From Phoronis australis (Eukaryota > Phoronida > Phoronidae): 64,000 nt of DNA. The notes beneath the pieces are model-generated. The model ran no database searches, had not been told where the DNA came from, and worked only from the letters and a program-made list of their open reading frames with translations. The position numbers and the translations under genes were made by a program. The stretch is taken from positions 775,566 to 839,565 of the forward strand of contig NMRA01000125.1 of assembly GCA_002633005.1 (NCBI GenBank). Direction: 5' to 3'. Of the stretch, positions 11,107 to 23,052 are shown in pieces. Position 1 is the stretch's first letter; each line of letters begins with the position of its first letter.

Positions 11107-14100
11107 GGAGGCGGGATAGGAGGTGATAATGCATCAGCCAAATAAGTCTTGGTATTCTTAATTTTGAAAGTCACAGGTCATGCTGTGTTAAGAAACAGCG
11201 CCTACTGAAGAGAAATTTGAGCCTTGAAACTGCACGTGTTTCGGATTTTCCCCTTGTCGATATTTATACGTTTTTCTTCGCAAAATTTTGTAGCTTGGAA
11301 CGGAATTTGTAAAATCTGTTATGTCGACAAGTAAATATGATATGAATTATTTGGTACAAGCACCCTCATATTACAATATGTACTGTACATATGGATTTGG
11401 TGGCCCGTATAGATTTAGTTGGATGCATAAATAGTCAGTTGCATGCTTTTAAAACCTGCCAGTATATAATTACGTGCAAGTTCATTTTAGAGTGTAAGGT
11501 TACATTTCCGAACACAAATATTTAACAAGCGCCTTACCTAGTTTCTGGCAACAAAATATTCTTCGTCGCAACGACACCTGTACTGTACACTGCACATGCA
11601 CATATCCTCTTGGAACTGGAAAAGGGTTCACAGTAAGCAAAAGATTTGGACTGATGCAGCTGCAATTGTAAAATAAAGATTAAAATCCATCTATTAGGAA
11701 ATAGTGGTTGATAAAGATTTGCTCGACAGGACATTTTCAGATAAGGTGGACAATGACTCATTGGAATCGCTTTCTCGTAATTTGAGCTTAAACAGACGCC
11801 ATTGTGTATCACCACGAGATTAGGCACTGCGCCATGACTGAATTTCGCTCCCTCTGTTTAACTAGCTGAAAGGGAAACGAGTTTGGCCTTTTACTCTTAT
11901 GAAATCTGTTGAAACGAGGGACTTTTTCGAATTACCAAACAAAAGTTAAAACTCTAACAGACCAAGAGACGCGTCTCAAAACCGTCGATTTCATTGAGGT
12001 CGGCCAACCCTAAAACTCGAAAGTGGCGCCCAGGATTTCATTTTCAAACTATGCCAGTTTTTTATATGCAATAATCAACATTTCCAATGAGTGCATCGCA
12101 AAGCAGTTGCTGAGATTCGTTTCGGTTGAAATGATACCAGACCCTGTTATGATGATTTGAACCAACCCTCGTTATGTCACCTGCTAATGCATCATTGAAA
12201 AATAAAAACAGGAATCAACTAAACACTCCTACACCCAATTTCGCAAATTGCACATTGTGACCCTTGGTGGGTGATCTTTTGCCACAGTTGTCGTGTATTC
12301 CGCTAAAAGCGTGGATCACGCTTGCCTGTTTAGCAGACTTTGAAGGAGTTTTCAAATTTCCCTTCAAACGTTTTAGGGTTGTTAAGGGTTACAGAGCATT
12401 ATTTCGTTTCAGAGAATTGATGGGAAAATTGTTTTTAGTATTTGTTTAAAAACTTCAAATATGTTTAAAATGACTGCTAAATAGAGGGACATGCATCGTT
12501 ATGAGTAGCATGACCTTTTTGAATTGCTATTGATCAATTCGGCATATTTTACTCACTTTGAAAGATATTTTGAACCTTTAAAACAATTTTCAAACCGGAA
12601 GTGTTGCGTTATGAATGAATTTCAGAATGGGAAAGCCCGTGTGTCTGCTCATCGGCTGTTGTATTAGTTTTCCTACTTGTTTATGGTATCATTGCTCAAG
12701 TCAAATGGCGAATTGTTATGTACAAGTACCGGGAATGAAAATCCGCATTTGCCTCGGCTACTGAGCAGCTATTACAACGGAAAAGCAAGAAAGCATGGCT
12801 AACTCATATTGGCTGGCTGGATCTTCCTCCTTGCGCCACATTTGTTGTACAAAATGTCGAGCAATGAACATTTCAAGAAGACAGAATGTAACGAGTGTTT
12901 AAAATGACTGTCATGAGATCATAAGTGCGATGTTGTCGGATTGTTCGTGTTGACAGGAGAGATCAATCTTTATTTGTGTTTATTGTGTCATATGAATGTT
13001 GAAATATAATTATCGGCAAGTGAATTGAAATGGTTGTATTATTTTGATGTTCTTGTATGTGCCCTAATAGTTTGGTAAAACAATCCTCCTGTCTCAATTG
13101 GACCGTATGGGCGTTCTCATGAACAGTGTTCTTTTTTGGTTATTGATCCTTTTCTCAAGAGCAGTACTTTTTTCTCAGGCGTCGCACTTTTGTTTTACGA
13201 ACATAATTCTCGCCGCATTACATGTTTGAAGACTCTATAAATTGGATATGTTGTATCAAACATGTGGTATGTATTGTACAGCAAGTGCATCTCATGACGT
13301 TTGTCATTCGCGAAACGAAAAATGGTTAGTGAAAAAAGAAGTGGGTTCGTATCTGGAAAACGGCCAACAAGACAACAGAACAGCTCGCAAGAAATGAATT
13401 GAGTAAAGGTTGTCGATGCGTTACATTTCTTGCAATTAATATGTTTTGCAGCTCATGGTAGTCTCTTCCCATAACCGTTGTTACGGTACCATTTAAAGAA
13501 TCTTGAACAAGCTATAGAAATTCGTAAAAAATGTTACGCCAACAGCAATTAAGTGTTTATTCGGAACCACAAGCGTAAACGTTTCATTGTGACCTCATCC
13601 CGCTGGGTGTCGCTTGATCAAATGATGGTGTACAGGTCATGATATGGAGCAAAACAAACAAAACAGTAATCGTTTACGGAGCTTCTCAGGTTCACCAATA
13701 ACCTGAATTTTTCGGAGGTATGAAGTTTGTTCCGTAACAAGTAAAATTAGGAAGAAAACGTAAAATAGGCAGACAACGAGTAGAATGAAGGCGTTTATGG
13801 TCTTTGTGAGAAAATTGGCCTTATAACGAGTATATGTACGCCGGTGCGGGTCGTGAGGGAGGAAAGAGATCTCCCCAGGCTGTACATTGTGGTTACTGCG
13901 GCCACACTGACAATATTACAAAAACACGGCTGTCAAGTTTTCCACGTACCCCACGTTCTCATTTAACAAGCCTGTCTGTAGGATGAGTATTTTTAGTCTC
14001 ACTGGAGAAGGTAGGTAATCCTTAGGACACGAGTTTCTCTAAATTTTGCAAATCAAAACGTTACCTGTGGTAGTTGCAAGGCTTAACCGAACCAAATTAC

Positions 14101-14269
14101 TGTAGTGGGTACTAATGAGCACCGGAAATGTCGGTCGCCGAATGACGTCGGCAGTATATGCGGAAACGTCAACGTGTTCCAGACAAAAGTCGTGTTCCTC
14201 ACGGCGTTTTAGGAACTCTAACTCTGCCCTCAAGAGAAAAGACGTCAAAAATTAACCTTCCGCCGGTAC
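11107..14269. other. Intergenic stretch
   Basis: About 3.2 kb without a supportable gene, RNA gene or clear repeat. Only short open frames without signatures are present. Confidence 0.4.
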
Positions 14270-14850
14270 TGACAATAGAGAATCGTACACTCGTCTCGGG
14301 TTTATGACATGGGAAAAACCTACTGGAATTTTCGTCGAAATCCCGACGTTTTGCCCATTTAATAAAAATTAGACGAGTGTAGGATTTGTTTTCTCACATG
14401 AACCGTGAAAACGATCTTTTTACCAAAGAAAAAACTCTATGTGTCTAATACTTTCAACCACATGACACAACTTTTGTAAAAACGCGCTTTTGTTATGTAA
14501 AATAATTTAGTATTTTTTTGTTACCATTTTTATTTTAAGCTTAACAATTTGAACATAATGAATAGTCTTTGAACACTTAATATTACTAAACTTAAAAAAT
14601 GTTTATAAATAACAGTCAACAAGGCTTCTCGGCGCTTGAGCACTGAACAGACCTTGAGACCGCTAGCCCGTCTCGCCGCGTATTTTCTTGAGCTGGGGTT
14701 CCAATAAGGTGTTGCATTACTCACCATTAGTGTTTTGCAGACGATAAAATATCAGGTGTATGGATTTCTACTTTGCACTATTTTGCGAGTCACCCATGTA
14801 ATATCAAAAAATTATGTACACGGTGTTATTAACCAATCATGTCATAACAC
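14270..14850 (+). repeat. Dispersed element, copy 1 (inverted partner at 22315-23052)
   Basis: The reverse complement of 22315-23052 is collinear with this segment. Shared blocks include ACAATAGAGAATC, a TTTATGACATGGG block, TTAACAGTCAACAAGGCTTC-like sequence, TAGTGTTTTGCAGACGATAA and TCTACTTTGCACTA. The left terminus carries an internal hairpin whose arms start AATCxTACACTCGT and end ACGAGTGTAGGATT. No transposase-like frame was recognised. Confidence 0.7.
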
Positions 14851-15254
14851 ATTTCAGTCAGTGAGAATTAGTTTTACTTGCATCCCATTTAGAAAAAGCC
14901 AGTATTCGAGGCTTTCTTTTGGCGGCAGCGGAATCAAGCGCTTTTTGGAAGTGCCATTGCCGATGCGATGGTTTGACCTAAGTTTGATAAGTTAGAAAAT
15001 AGAATGTGGTTGAGATGTTTATTGTTTATTATTTTGAAAATAACTTTGAGGGAGTTCGACATAAAACTAACCAATCAAAATAACTGAAAAAAACGTGATT
15101 ATAAGTGTTCAAAAGTGTAGCTTGCGTGAAAAAGCAAACAGTTCCCTCCCAGTTTCCAAGCATCCTATCGGCAGACCAGGGGTGCGTTCAATGCACCAAT
15201 TCTTCAGCGAGAAAATCGAGATCGCGCAAAATCACGAACGCGAAAGGTAAGTGT

Positions 15255-15300
15255 TTGGCAAGTAGCAGTAGTCGTAGTAGTAGTAGTGGTGATAGTAGCG
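15255..15300 (+). repeat. Short AGT/GTA trinucleotide-rich tract
   Basis: Repeats of GTAGTA/AGTAGC give a serine-rich translation in one frame. That open frame (15105-15371) is therefore not good evidence for a gene. Confidence 0.6.
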
Positions 15301-15404
15301 AGGAGTGCAGTACAAGAGAGTTCACTTGTGAGTTCGCTGTTATCGCTACTACTAGCTCCGCCAAGTGGTGAATAAGCAACGGTCTTGTCTGAAGCGCAAG
15401 AACA

Positions 15405-15512
15405 ATGGGGAAGGGTGCATTTTGCAGTGCAATTAATTGCAATAATTCATCCAAGAAAACCCCAGACGTGTCATTATTTACTTTTCCTAAGTACCCAGAA
15501 AATAAGGATTAG
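15405..15512 (+). pseudogene. Partial THAP domain reading frame
   Basis: An ATG opens a 35-codon frame that reads like the first third of a THAP zinc-binding domain. C7 and C12 are spaced CSAINC, followed by a short basic loop and SLFTFPKYPE, the position of the conserved FPK motif. The frame then stops at a TAG. The rest of the domain, including the conserved Trp and the C-x2-H pair, is not found downstream in any frame. It may be a decayed transposase (THAP domains occur in P and Kolobok transposases) or a first exon with an unrecognised weak donor (CTAA then GTACCC). It differs in sequence from the THAP copies at 19.4 and 20.2 kb. Confidence 0.45.
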
Positions 15513-16144
15513 TTGTTATTTAAAAATATGATACACTGTCTTTCATTTGTTGTGTTCTGTTCACGCTGTCGTCTGCAGTGTAGGCCACTGCACAGGCTAC
15601 GCTCTGCCTTCTGCGGATACTTTGTTATCTCATGTGTGTGAGGGAGCATCAGAATGGAATACAGTGCTGTGGTAGTGACGAATTGTCCTGCTTTTTTCTT
15701 CTTACTTGTGTTACACCTACTGCACTGGTAGCAGCCTGGTGTATTCAATAGGGAACACATTCAAAATTGTTGGTTGGACATGAAACGAGCAGTGAGCTGG
15801 GCGCACTTTGTAATGAAAAGTTGCAAAACACTCAGGAGGCTACTGAGAAATGATGGCCACCAGTCATTACAAGCAAAAGTCATTGCGGTCATGCACAAGA
15901 CGAGGCGGCCAAATCTTATCACCACCTGAGCACATGTTGTCAATGGTCAGGGAAACAAACCAAAATTTGTGACGATGAGAGGGGCTCAACACTCATGCCG
16001 CATACCCCAATCAGGTTTTTACCTGTTTAGCATGTACCCCATGGGAGGAGGTCAACAGGTGACCATTTGGCTCCCACCTGTTTGCCTTCCTCCCTTGTAC
16101 CCATTTAATAGCTACAACCTTCATGGGGGCAACTACCCCTGAAC
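15513..16144. other. Gene-free stretch after the THAP fragment
   Basis: A + strand frame around 15765-15928 is rich in Lys/Arg/His (contains SWAHFVMKSCKTLRRLL), but it has no start, domain or splice support. Nothing else is seen. Confidence 0.3.
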
Positions 16145-16302
16145 CAGTGGCAGATTTAAAGGGGGAAAGGGCTCCCATGTCCCCCTCCCCCTAATATTCT
16201 TCCAGATTCCATTTGGTAGTTCGGAGGTGCAAATGTTTGACGGGTAACATTCTGGTTAATAGCTGCCCTTCCCCCAAACTCGAAATCCTGGATCCGCCAC
16301 TG
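16145..16302. mobile_element. MITE, CAGTGGC...GCCACTG family, 5-bp TSD TGAAC
   Basis: The element starts CAGTGGCAGATTT and ends AAATCCTGGATCCGCCACTG. The ends are inverted repeats of each other. The 5 bases before (16140-16144) and after (16303-16307) are both TGAAC. The interior shares ATTCCATTTGGTAGTTCGG and TTCTGGTTA with the 47.3 kb copy. It is non-coding. Confidence 0.9.
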
Positions 16303-17698
16303 TGAACCCCCAGGAGCAATCACTAAAGTTATGTAGTCCATGGAGGTATGACATGTTATGAGGAAAGGTATTTTGCCTTATTAAGAACTCAAACATGAAA
16401 CAAAACCATGGTGGTGGCTTTTGAAGGAAACTTCAAGAGAATGAAAGCAAAATACACTTTTAATATTAATTAAACGCACATTTTCATTCTCAATCTATTA
16501 TAAGTGGATGTTAGTTGACGTGTTTTACTCAATTTCAATCACACAGTAATTTTATTGCACGTGGAACGTCATTAAAGTATGATTTTATCAGTGTTTACAT
16601 GGTTCGGATTGCGCCGCTAAATTAGTGTTGTTTATTCTCCGCTTGGTGCGCTAGTTTTTCGACCGATGCAGCGAATTGCAAGATGGCGGAGTGAACTCTA
16701 CTATTCTATGTACACTCCTTGATAGTAGTAACAGAAGCAGTAACTGTGACGGTAGCAGGGGATACTGTCATAACTCTCTTTATTCCGAAAAGGAACAAGA
16801 ACATACAACGGAATATAACTTTTTCTGATGAAGGACCCTATCAAAATTGATTGGTCTGTACATGTACATGTAAGTTAGAATGTTGAACTGTGGAGGAGAA
16901 TTCATGAATTATGCAAAATGATTCATGAACTGGGGATATAATTCACAGTTTCCGTTCAATAAGCGAAGATTTGTTTGCCTCAAGTGCATGGCCAATGCCT
17001 TGAGTGTATGGAGCGCATCCCTGATAAAATCCGGTTATCCATAGCGACATTTTCAAAAGAAATAAGCCACACTGCACGCCACTGAACTGATAATGACAAC
17101 TTTGAAGCTGCATGTAAACTCACTTGTCTTTGAAGTCGCCGTAGCCTAACCTGTATCCCGTGACGTGCATCACGTGTTGTCTCGGTAGGATTAGTTTCTA
17201 GTGCAGAATATTCGCTGTGGATATCACGAACATGGGCACGGCTTGAAACTTACCAATTAACATTTAAACCACAGGAGGTGTCACGAGCTTAAGCTTAGTA
17301 ATTACCTTGGTCTTTGGGTGTTGCTAAAAGGTAATTTCCGATCATGCGCATTAAATTATCTAGTGTTAGTTCCAAGTTATACGACCGATTAGTTAAAATG
17401 CAGTGCGATAATTTCCGTTGTGAGGTGATGCTAATCGGATAGCCGGCAAAATGGTGAATGTTGACCAAGACCCTTTTTCCCTTTGACGTCACACGCATGC
17501 TGGCGCCCCCAGTGGAGGTCATGAGAATTCACAAACCGAGTTAACCACGGATTTAGCCTATTATGGACGTTACTGTAGTAGCATTAGACGAGTCACAGAT
17601 AGATTTGTATTGTGACTTTCGTCAATCCTCAAAAGTTCAGAATTAAGAATGTATTTGGGATATGTTATATAGTGAATTCTGAGGTTGCGGCATGATAT
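16303..17698. other. Intergenic stretch
   Basis: No supportable gene was found. It contains tandem TACATGTA copies near 16859-16870. Confidence 0.35.
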
Positions 17699-18546
17699 AA
17701 GGATTGTTCTGAAACCCCATCGACCCCCATACCCCGCGACGCCCTCGACCCAGGACCCCCTCTACCCACAACCCCATCGATCCACGACCCACGACCCTCA
17801 ACCAATGACCCACAACCCACTCGACCCAGTCTACACAAGCTCGACTCGATCTGAACAAAGAACAAGCGCTGACTTGCAGGACCAATGAGTTGGGCTGTGA
17901 GCTAGGCTAGCATTTCCTCTTTGTTTTTTTTTGCAATTAAGGCAGTTGATTCAACAAGTTTGAAAGCCAAATTGACCAAATCAAATCAAAGACCTACCAA
18001 CCTTACAAATGTCGCTCAAAGCAAAGTGTAATCGTCTCGTCTGCTCTTCAGTGAATTGCAGAGTGCGAGGAACCGACAAAACTGTAATTTCACCAGTAAT
18101 CACAGTTTGAAAAAACAAACTGTTAACTAAAACGATTTCAACGTTATATGGAGTATATTGATAACGAGTATATAATATCAAAAAATAATAAAATTATGAA
18201 ATTATGTACATTAACGTTAACGTATTCTCTCCCTAAGTTTATTAGAATTGGGCCATTGATAGCCGCTCGTGGAACTATTTGCGTGACAACGATAGCGCTT
18301 TAAAAAAACACCGGGGTTCTCACGTACGCCACTTTCTGTTTTTACTCACCGGACTTCAGCCAGAGCAGATTCGCGTGAAGGTGTGTCTTATGGGAAAATC
18401 ACCCAGCGACGTAATAAGATTATGAAATATGTAAAAAGCTTACAGATACCTCTATTGCCACAGGTCTTGGGTGGAAGGGGTCGTGGGTCGAGGGGGTCGT
18501 GGGTCGAGGGGGTCGTGGGTTGAGGGGGTTTCGGAACAATTCGATA
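17699..18546. repeat. Foldback element with C/G-rich minisatellite arms
   Basis: The left arm (17701-17846) begins GGATTGTTCTGAAACCCC and runs into repeats of CGACCCACGACCC-like units. The right arm (18462-18545) is the inverse: about three 17-bp units GGGTCGAGGGGGTCGTG, then GGGGGTTTCGGAACAAT. The outermost ~18 bp of the two arms are near-perfect inverted repeats. The ~600 bp between them show no gene. The G-rich strand has many runs of three to five G and could form G-quadruplexes. Confidence 0.7.
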
Positions 18547-19422
18547 AATAATTTGCTCAGCTGAGTGTCTGAAGTCCTGCGTCCGCTGTAATGCGAATAG
18601 CCCCATCAGAAGTATGCAGAGGTTGTGTCGTTATGTCTACCACAACGTTATGTTTTTGTTCAAAATCGACTCTCATTTGCCAAAGATTCGCCAACATGTC
18701 CATAAATAGTTCCGTTGAAGAACAGCACATCTGTGGCTTGGCAAACAAATGGTGTCATCACCCTGAGTCGAGTTACTGGTATCCTAATTGACCTACCCTT
18801 GTAGAGCCTGCAATATTCTAATTATTATCCATTTCAATACAAAATGTTTTTCGTAGAAAATGTTTCATGAATTATGAATCCCCAGATGTTAATATTTTCC
18901 CAAAACCCGGATACAGCACTTTTTAGGCACGTTTTTCTTGCCTGTTTTTTATTTGACAAAACTGTTTTGATTAATTGGTGCGAAAAAGTTCAGTACTTGA
19001 TATAGTAAATAGTATTCTGCGGTTCACTGGCATAGCCAGAACTATTGACAAAAATTGCTCGAAAACTTCCCGTAGTGTTTCACGTCAAAAAGACACCGGC
19101 CCCACGTCATAGCCGGCAACGTTCCACAACTCCTAACTGGTGACTGATAACCATTAAAGGCGAAGGCAATCTTTGTTCATGTCATTTTTAGCAAAAATAA
19201 GGTTCGTTGGTTATTCTAGACATATTTTTCACTTATTAACTGCTTTTCGTAATTTAATTAATTACTCGTGGCCTACTCCGGAAGTGACGTTTTGGGAGGC
19301 AAGAATTTCGCGCCAATTTCTGTTCATATAGTCTGACTGTGAGAGCAGTCGAGTCAGTCGTTGTTCTACCTCGGTTGTGATAAGTTCGGTCGTCGTTTGC
19401 TTTTACTTACGAGTCAGTCAAC

Positions 19423-19554
19423 ATGCCACGCTGTTGCTGCGTACTTGGGTGTACTCATTATCGTCTCACGTACAGAGGAAGAACTGTCCCACTTGCCCGA
19501 GTGTCCCACGACACACTCCCAGTGGAGAGTGATCTGAGCACCCAAACTGCTTGA
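19423..19554 (+). pseudogene. THAP domain start in the left arm (truncated)
   Basis: Beginning at an ATG, the 43-codon frame opens MPRCCCVLGCTHYRLT. The first cysteines match the THAP C-x2-4-C pair. The homology to the right-arm copy ends where the inverted arm ends, and the frame stops at TGA. It can only be the beginning of a domain duplicated by arm extension. Confidence 0.6.
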
Positions 19555-19656
19555 CATCCCGCTGTGTGACTCCCTCGCTACACACCTGGCACCTTCTAAA
19601 TAGCTCCAATACAAGTCCACAATAAACTTATCAAACTTAGGCTCACCGATCTGTTA

Positions 19657-20222
19657 ATTGGAGGATGACGAACTGTCCTCTTGACTGGGTGTCGAACTGA
19701 GCCTGTATTCACTCCCACTACTCAACATCGCTGCAGGGCTGCTTACAGGCTCTGGGCTAGAGACAACAGCACAGGGCGAATCACTGCTAGTTCCCATAAT
19801 TGCACACAATGTGGTACTTTCCGAGGCACGGGTGACAGTAGATGAAGTGCCTCCAGTCACTGTATATAGTGGCCACAAGGCTTCTCGCTTCAAAAACGCA
19901 CTTCTCGGGGTTGGCGACGAGACACTGCGGGGAATCAACAACGACGGTAGGGTACCCTTCCTCAGGCGTTGTTTCGCAGGGACCTTCATTAATTCAGCGT
20001 ACATATCTGTCATAATCTGACGGCAGAAAATTCCTGCCATGCACTCGGTAACCCTCCATTGCTTTGTACATTACGTGGACGGGTAGCGCTGCGTTCTTCA
20101 CATGAACGAGCTAGCCAAGTACGGCGAAGTGTGTCGTCCTTCGGAAAGCGACGCAAGGTACCCAAAGCGCGTGTGAGACGATAATGAGTATATCCCGGCA
20201 CACAGCAACAGCGTGGTTTGTT
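19657..20222 (-). pseudogene. Degenerate THAP transposase N-terminal region
   Basis: Reading from the right arm inward, the frame contains PRCCCVPGYTHYRLT, then LRRFPKDDTLRRTWLA (the FPKD...W core of a THAP domain). After a frame change comes RVHGRNFLPSDYDRY, which aligns with the usual R-V-C-x2-H-F block but with Cys to His and His to Asn changes. The start codon position found in the left arm is AAA here. A second open frame (20040 to 19657, 128 codons) adds a Ser/Thr-rich linker with a C-terminal serine run. Lost start, frameshift and lost zinc ligands together mean it is non-functional. Confidence 0.65.
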
Positions 20223-20759
20223 GACTGACTTGTAAACAAAGGCAAACAACTACCGAACTTATCACAACCGAGGTAGAACAATGACTGACTCGACAGTTCT
20301 CACAGTCAGACTATACTGAAAAGAAATTGGCGCGAAACTCTTGCCTCCCAAAACGTCACTTCCGGAGTAGAGGACGAGAAATTAATCAAATTACGAAAAG
20401 CTGTAATTAAGTGAAAAATGTGTCTGGGATAATCAACGAGCCTTATATTTGCTAAAAGTGACATGAAAAAACGTTGCCTTCGCCTAATGTGACATTTACA
20501 GTTATCTACATGTACATGAAGTTGATATTATTGATCATTCATTTTTTCGGACATTATGTTTCTACAAAAAACAATGACTCAACGTCCTACAATACAAATC
20601 TGTTCGCCTGTCAGGCTCCGTTGCCACTGGTCCATGAATTTTGTTCGTCGACCTCCACTATAGGGGCGCCAGCGTGCGTGTGACGTTAGAGGTACAAAAG
20701 GTGTTGGTCAACATTCACCATTCATAGGATAGCCATGAATGTACCACGTTTCATATATG

Positions 20760-21075
20760 CCATCCATTTAAGGGGAGGGGGCAGGGGGCCATGCCCTCCC
20801 TAAAATTCTCCCAGTCCCTGATACCATTTGGCAGTTCGGGGTGTGAATTGCTGACTAGCACAGGCGCGCACCCAGGAGGGCTCTGGGGGGTGGGGGGGCG
20901 AATGCACAATGCATAGGCTTTGAACAAATCCCGGTCACCGTTTTTTAAGAATATGGTCTACAAACCTTACAATTCGAGACTCCTACATCTCTACATTCTA
21001 GGCTGGGCGAAATTCTGGCTATTCTTGTGCCCTGCCCCCCACTCAAAATCCTGGGTTCCCCCTGATTTACAAAAT
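20760..21075. mobile_element. Degenerate copy of the 47.3 kb MITE
   Basis: Shared blocks in the same order as 47285-47665: GGGGCCATGCCC, TTTGGCAGTTCGGG, GTGAATTGCTGACTAGCACA, TAGGCTGGGC, GAAATTCTGG and CTCAAAATCCTGG. Both terminal repeats are eroded and no target duplication remains. It contains a CGCGCACCCAGGAGGGCTCTG segment that the N gap hides in the 47 kb copy. Confidence 0.7.
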
Positions 21076-22314
21076 GCCGCAATTTTGTCGTGCCCGGCCA
21101 GTTACATGTACATGTTAAGAAATTAGATTGTTACAAATTCGTTCATGCCTATGTCTAGCAGTGCGAGCATACTTTACTACAGAGAGGCGCGGGAAATCTT
21201 AGGTTTGACTGGTCTCGTGCCGAATTGAGCATTAAAAATATGAAATAGTATTAGGCTAGACGGGCTCGGTTCGAAGTTGACTTAGGGTTTCTCATGGAGA
21301 GCTGATATTCGTCAAATCGAACGCAAGTTTTTGCTCGGTAGGCCCGATGACCGGCTTCAAATTGACAGACTTATAATTAATTCTAATATCATACGTTCAG
21401 TAGATTGGTTGGCATTCTAACTCCAACACGTTTCGCAACGTGTCTAAAGTCACAGTGCGTCCAAATTACTCCTCAGTTTCGTACAAACGTTTGTTTTTAT
21501 GACTGATATTGAAAGCAATGCATTGCTTATCTACAGCATATCCTCTATTTTCTTAGGCATGTACATGTAGGGTGGCCCAAAATGTTAGTAAATTTTTCCT
21601 AAGACAATAGTACCTGGTTATCGTTTAACTGGAAACAAATGGGAACCCTGCCACTTAGTTTCATATGGCGTCGAGAAGTTGCAAAGGTTTCACAAAGCTA
21701 ATACAACCAGCTATGCTGCTCCAACTCCATTTTATATGTTTTCTGCAGTGGAAATTACATGTATGTTCCATTTGAAAATATGATGAAGTGATTGGTTGAG
21801 AGGTGCTCGCCAAGGCTATGCTAGAATTAAATTAGTACCTAGTTGAGACTAGACAGTCACAATAATTGTTTTAGGTTTTTAATTTCATACTGAAGTCCGC
21901 TGGGTAACGACCACAATATGACCGTCAGCGTATACTACCCTGGTGTTGGTTCTTAGTAAATACTCAGCGCTGATGCGACACCTATCAGGCCGGTCAGTTC
22001 ACGGGTCTTTTCCAACCAAGTCAATACAGTCAGGAATTCGGCTGTATTTTCCGCTTGCACGAAGCCAACTGCGCGTTGAAGGCTGGAGAATGAGGTTACA
22101 AGAAAGCCAACGTTGTAGAAGACATTTCCTGACAATGAAGGACAAATGAAACATTTTCTTGAAATTCATTGCCTTGTTAACGAAACAGAGACGCAAAAAA
22201 GTACAACCATGTTCTCATGGTATTGGGAGTATTTTCTTAACATTTGGGATACCCTGTAAACGAACTAGAAAACAAATGTTTGGAGTGTATTTAGTCATCA
22301 CAAAGGCCAAATAG
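21076..22314. other. Intergenic stretch
   Basis: No supportable gene. Short overlapping open frames near 21943-22196 on both strands have no signatures. Confidence 0.35.
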
Positions 22315-23052
22315 ATAGTTTTCTCACATCACCTGGAATGTGTTGATAACACCGAGTACGTAATGTTTTGACATTACATGAGCGAATCCCAAAGTAGTGC
22401 AAAGTAGAATCCGCACACCTTACATCTTATCGTCTGCAAAACACTAAAACAGCCAAACGCGCGGAAACGAAACAATGCCGGAATTCCGAGAAGGTGACAA
22501 GGTTACGATTGACTAATAGGGCGTACTCCCAGTCCATATCCACGTTCATTCAAACGGAGACGAGCCCCAACTCAAGAAACGTGGCGAGACTGTCTAGCTG
22601 TGCTGTCTCAAGGTCAATTCAGGGCTCACGCGCGGGGAAGCCTTGTTGACTGTTATTTATAAGCATCTTTTAAGTTTTAAAAATATTACAAGTTCAAAAA
22701 CTATTTATTAGATTCTAACTTCAACATTTGCTGCGAAAGCTAAATGCAATTTTCAATTGTTAAGCTTAAAATAAAACTGTTAACAAAATGTTACAGAATT
22801 ACTTTACATTGCGCAAGCGTGTTTTTACAGAACTTGCGTCATGTGGTTGAAAGTTTTAGACACTTCGAGTTTTTCGACAAAAAGATCGCTTTTACGGTTC
22901 ATGTGGGAAAACAAATCCTACACTCGTCCCAGATTTATGACATGGGCAAAACCTCTTGGAAATTTCGGCAAGCCTCGGGGTTTTGATGAAATTTCCAAGA
23001 GCTTTTGCCAATGTCATAAACCTGAGACTCGTGTAGGATTCTCTATTGTTTT
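22315..23052 (-). repeat. Dispersed element, copy 2, with terminal hairpin
   Basis: This is the inverse of 14270-14850. Its end (22914-23040) is a strong imperfect hairpin: the arm starting AATCCTACACTCGTCCCAG is mirrored by the arm ending CTGAGACTCGTGTAGGATT, with TTTCCAAGAGNTTTTGCC-type blocks paired in between. No transposase frame is seen, so it is a non-autonomous element. Confidence 0.7.

Larger units (their letters stand above)
19158..20485. mobile_element. Kolobok-like DNA transposon remnant with ~315-bp inverted arms
   Basis: The left arm (19158 to about 19472) and the right arm (about 20172 to 20485) are inverted copies. Both start AGGCGAAGGCAA and continue through GACGTTTTGGGAGGCAAG, CTCGGTTGTGATAAGTTCGG and a THAP coding start. 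The left flank is TTAA; the right flank reads TAA, so a TTAA target duplication is plausible but imperfect. THAP domain plus TTAA target duplication is the known signature of Kolobok transposons. The element is too short and too broken to be autonomous. Confidence 0.75.

Noticed and set aside
15105-15371. Serine-rich 88-codon frame
   Set aside because: The serine run comes from an AGT/GTA repeat, and nothing else supports it.
17643-17888. Pro- or Gly-rich frames on both strands
   Set aside because: Artefacts of the minisatellite arm.
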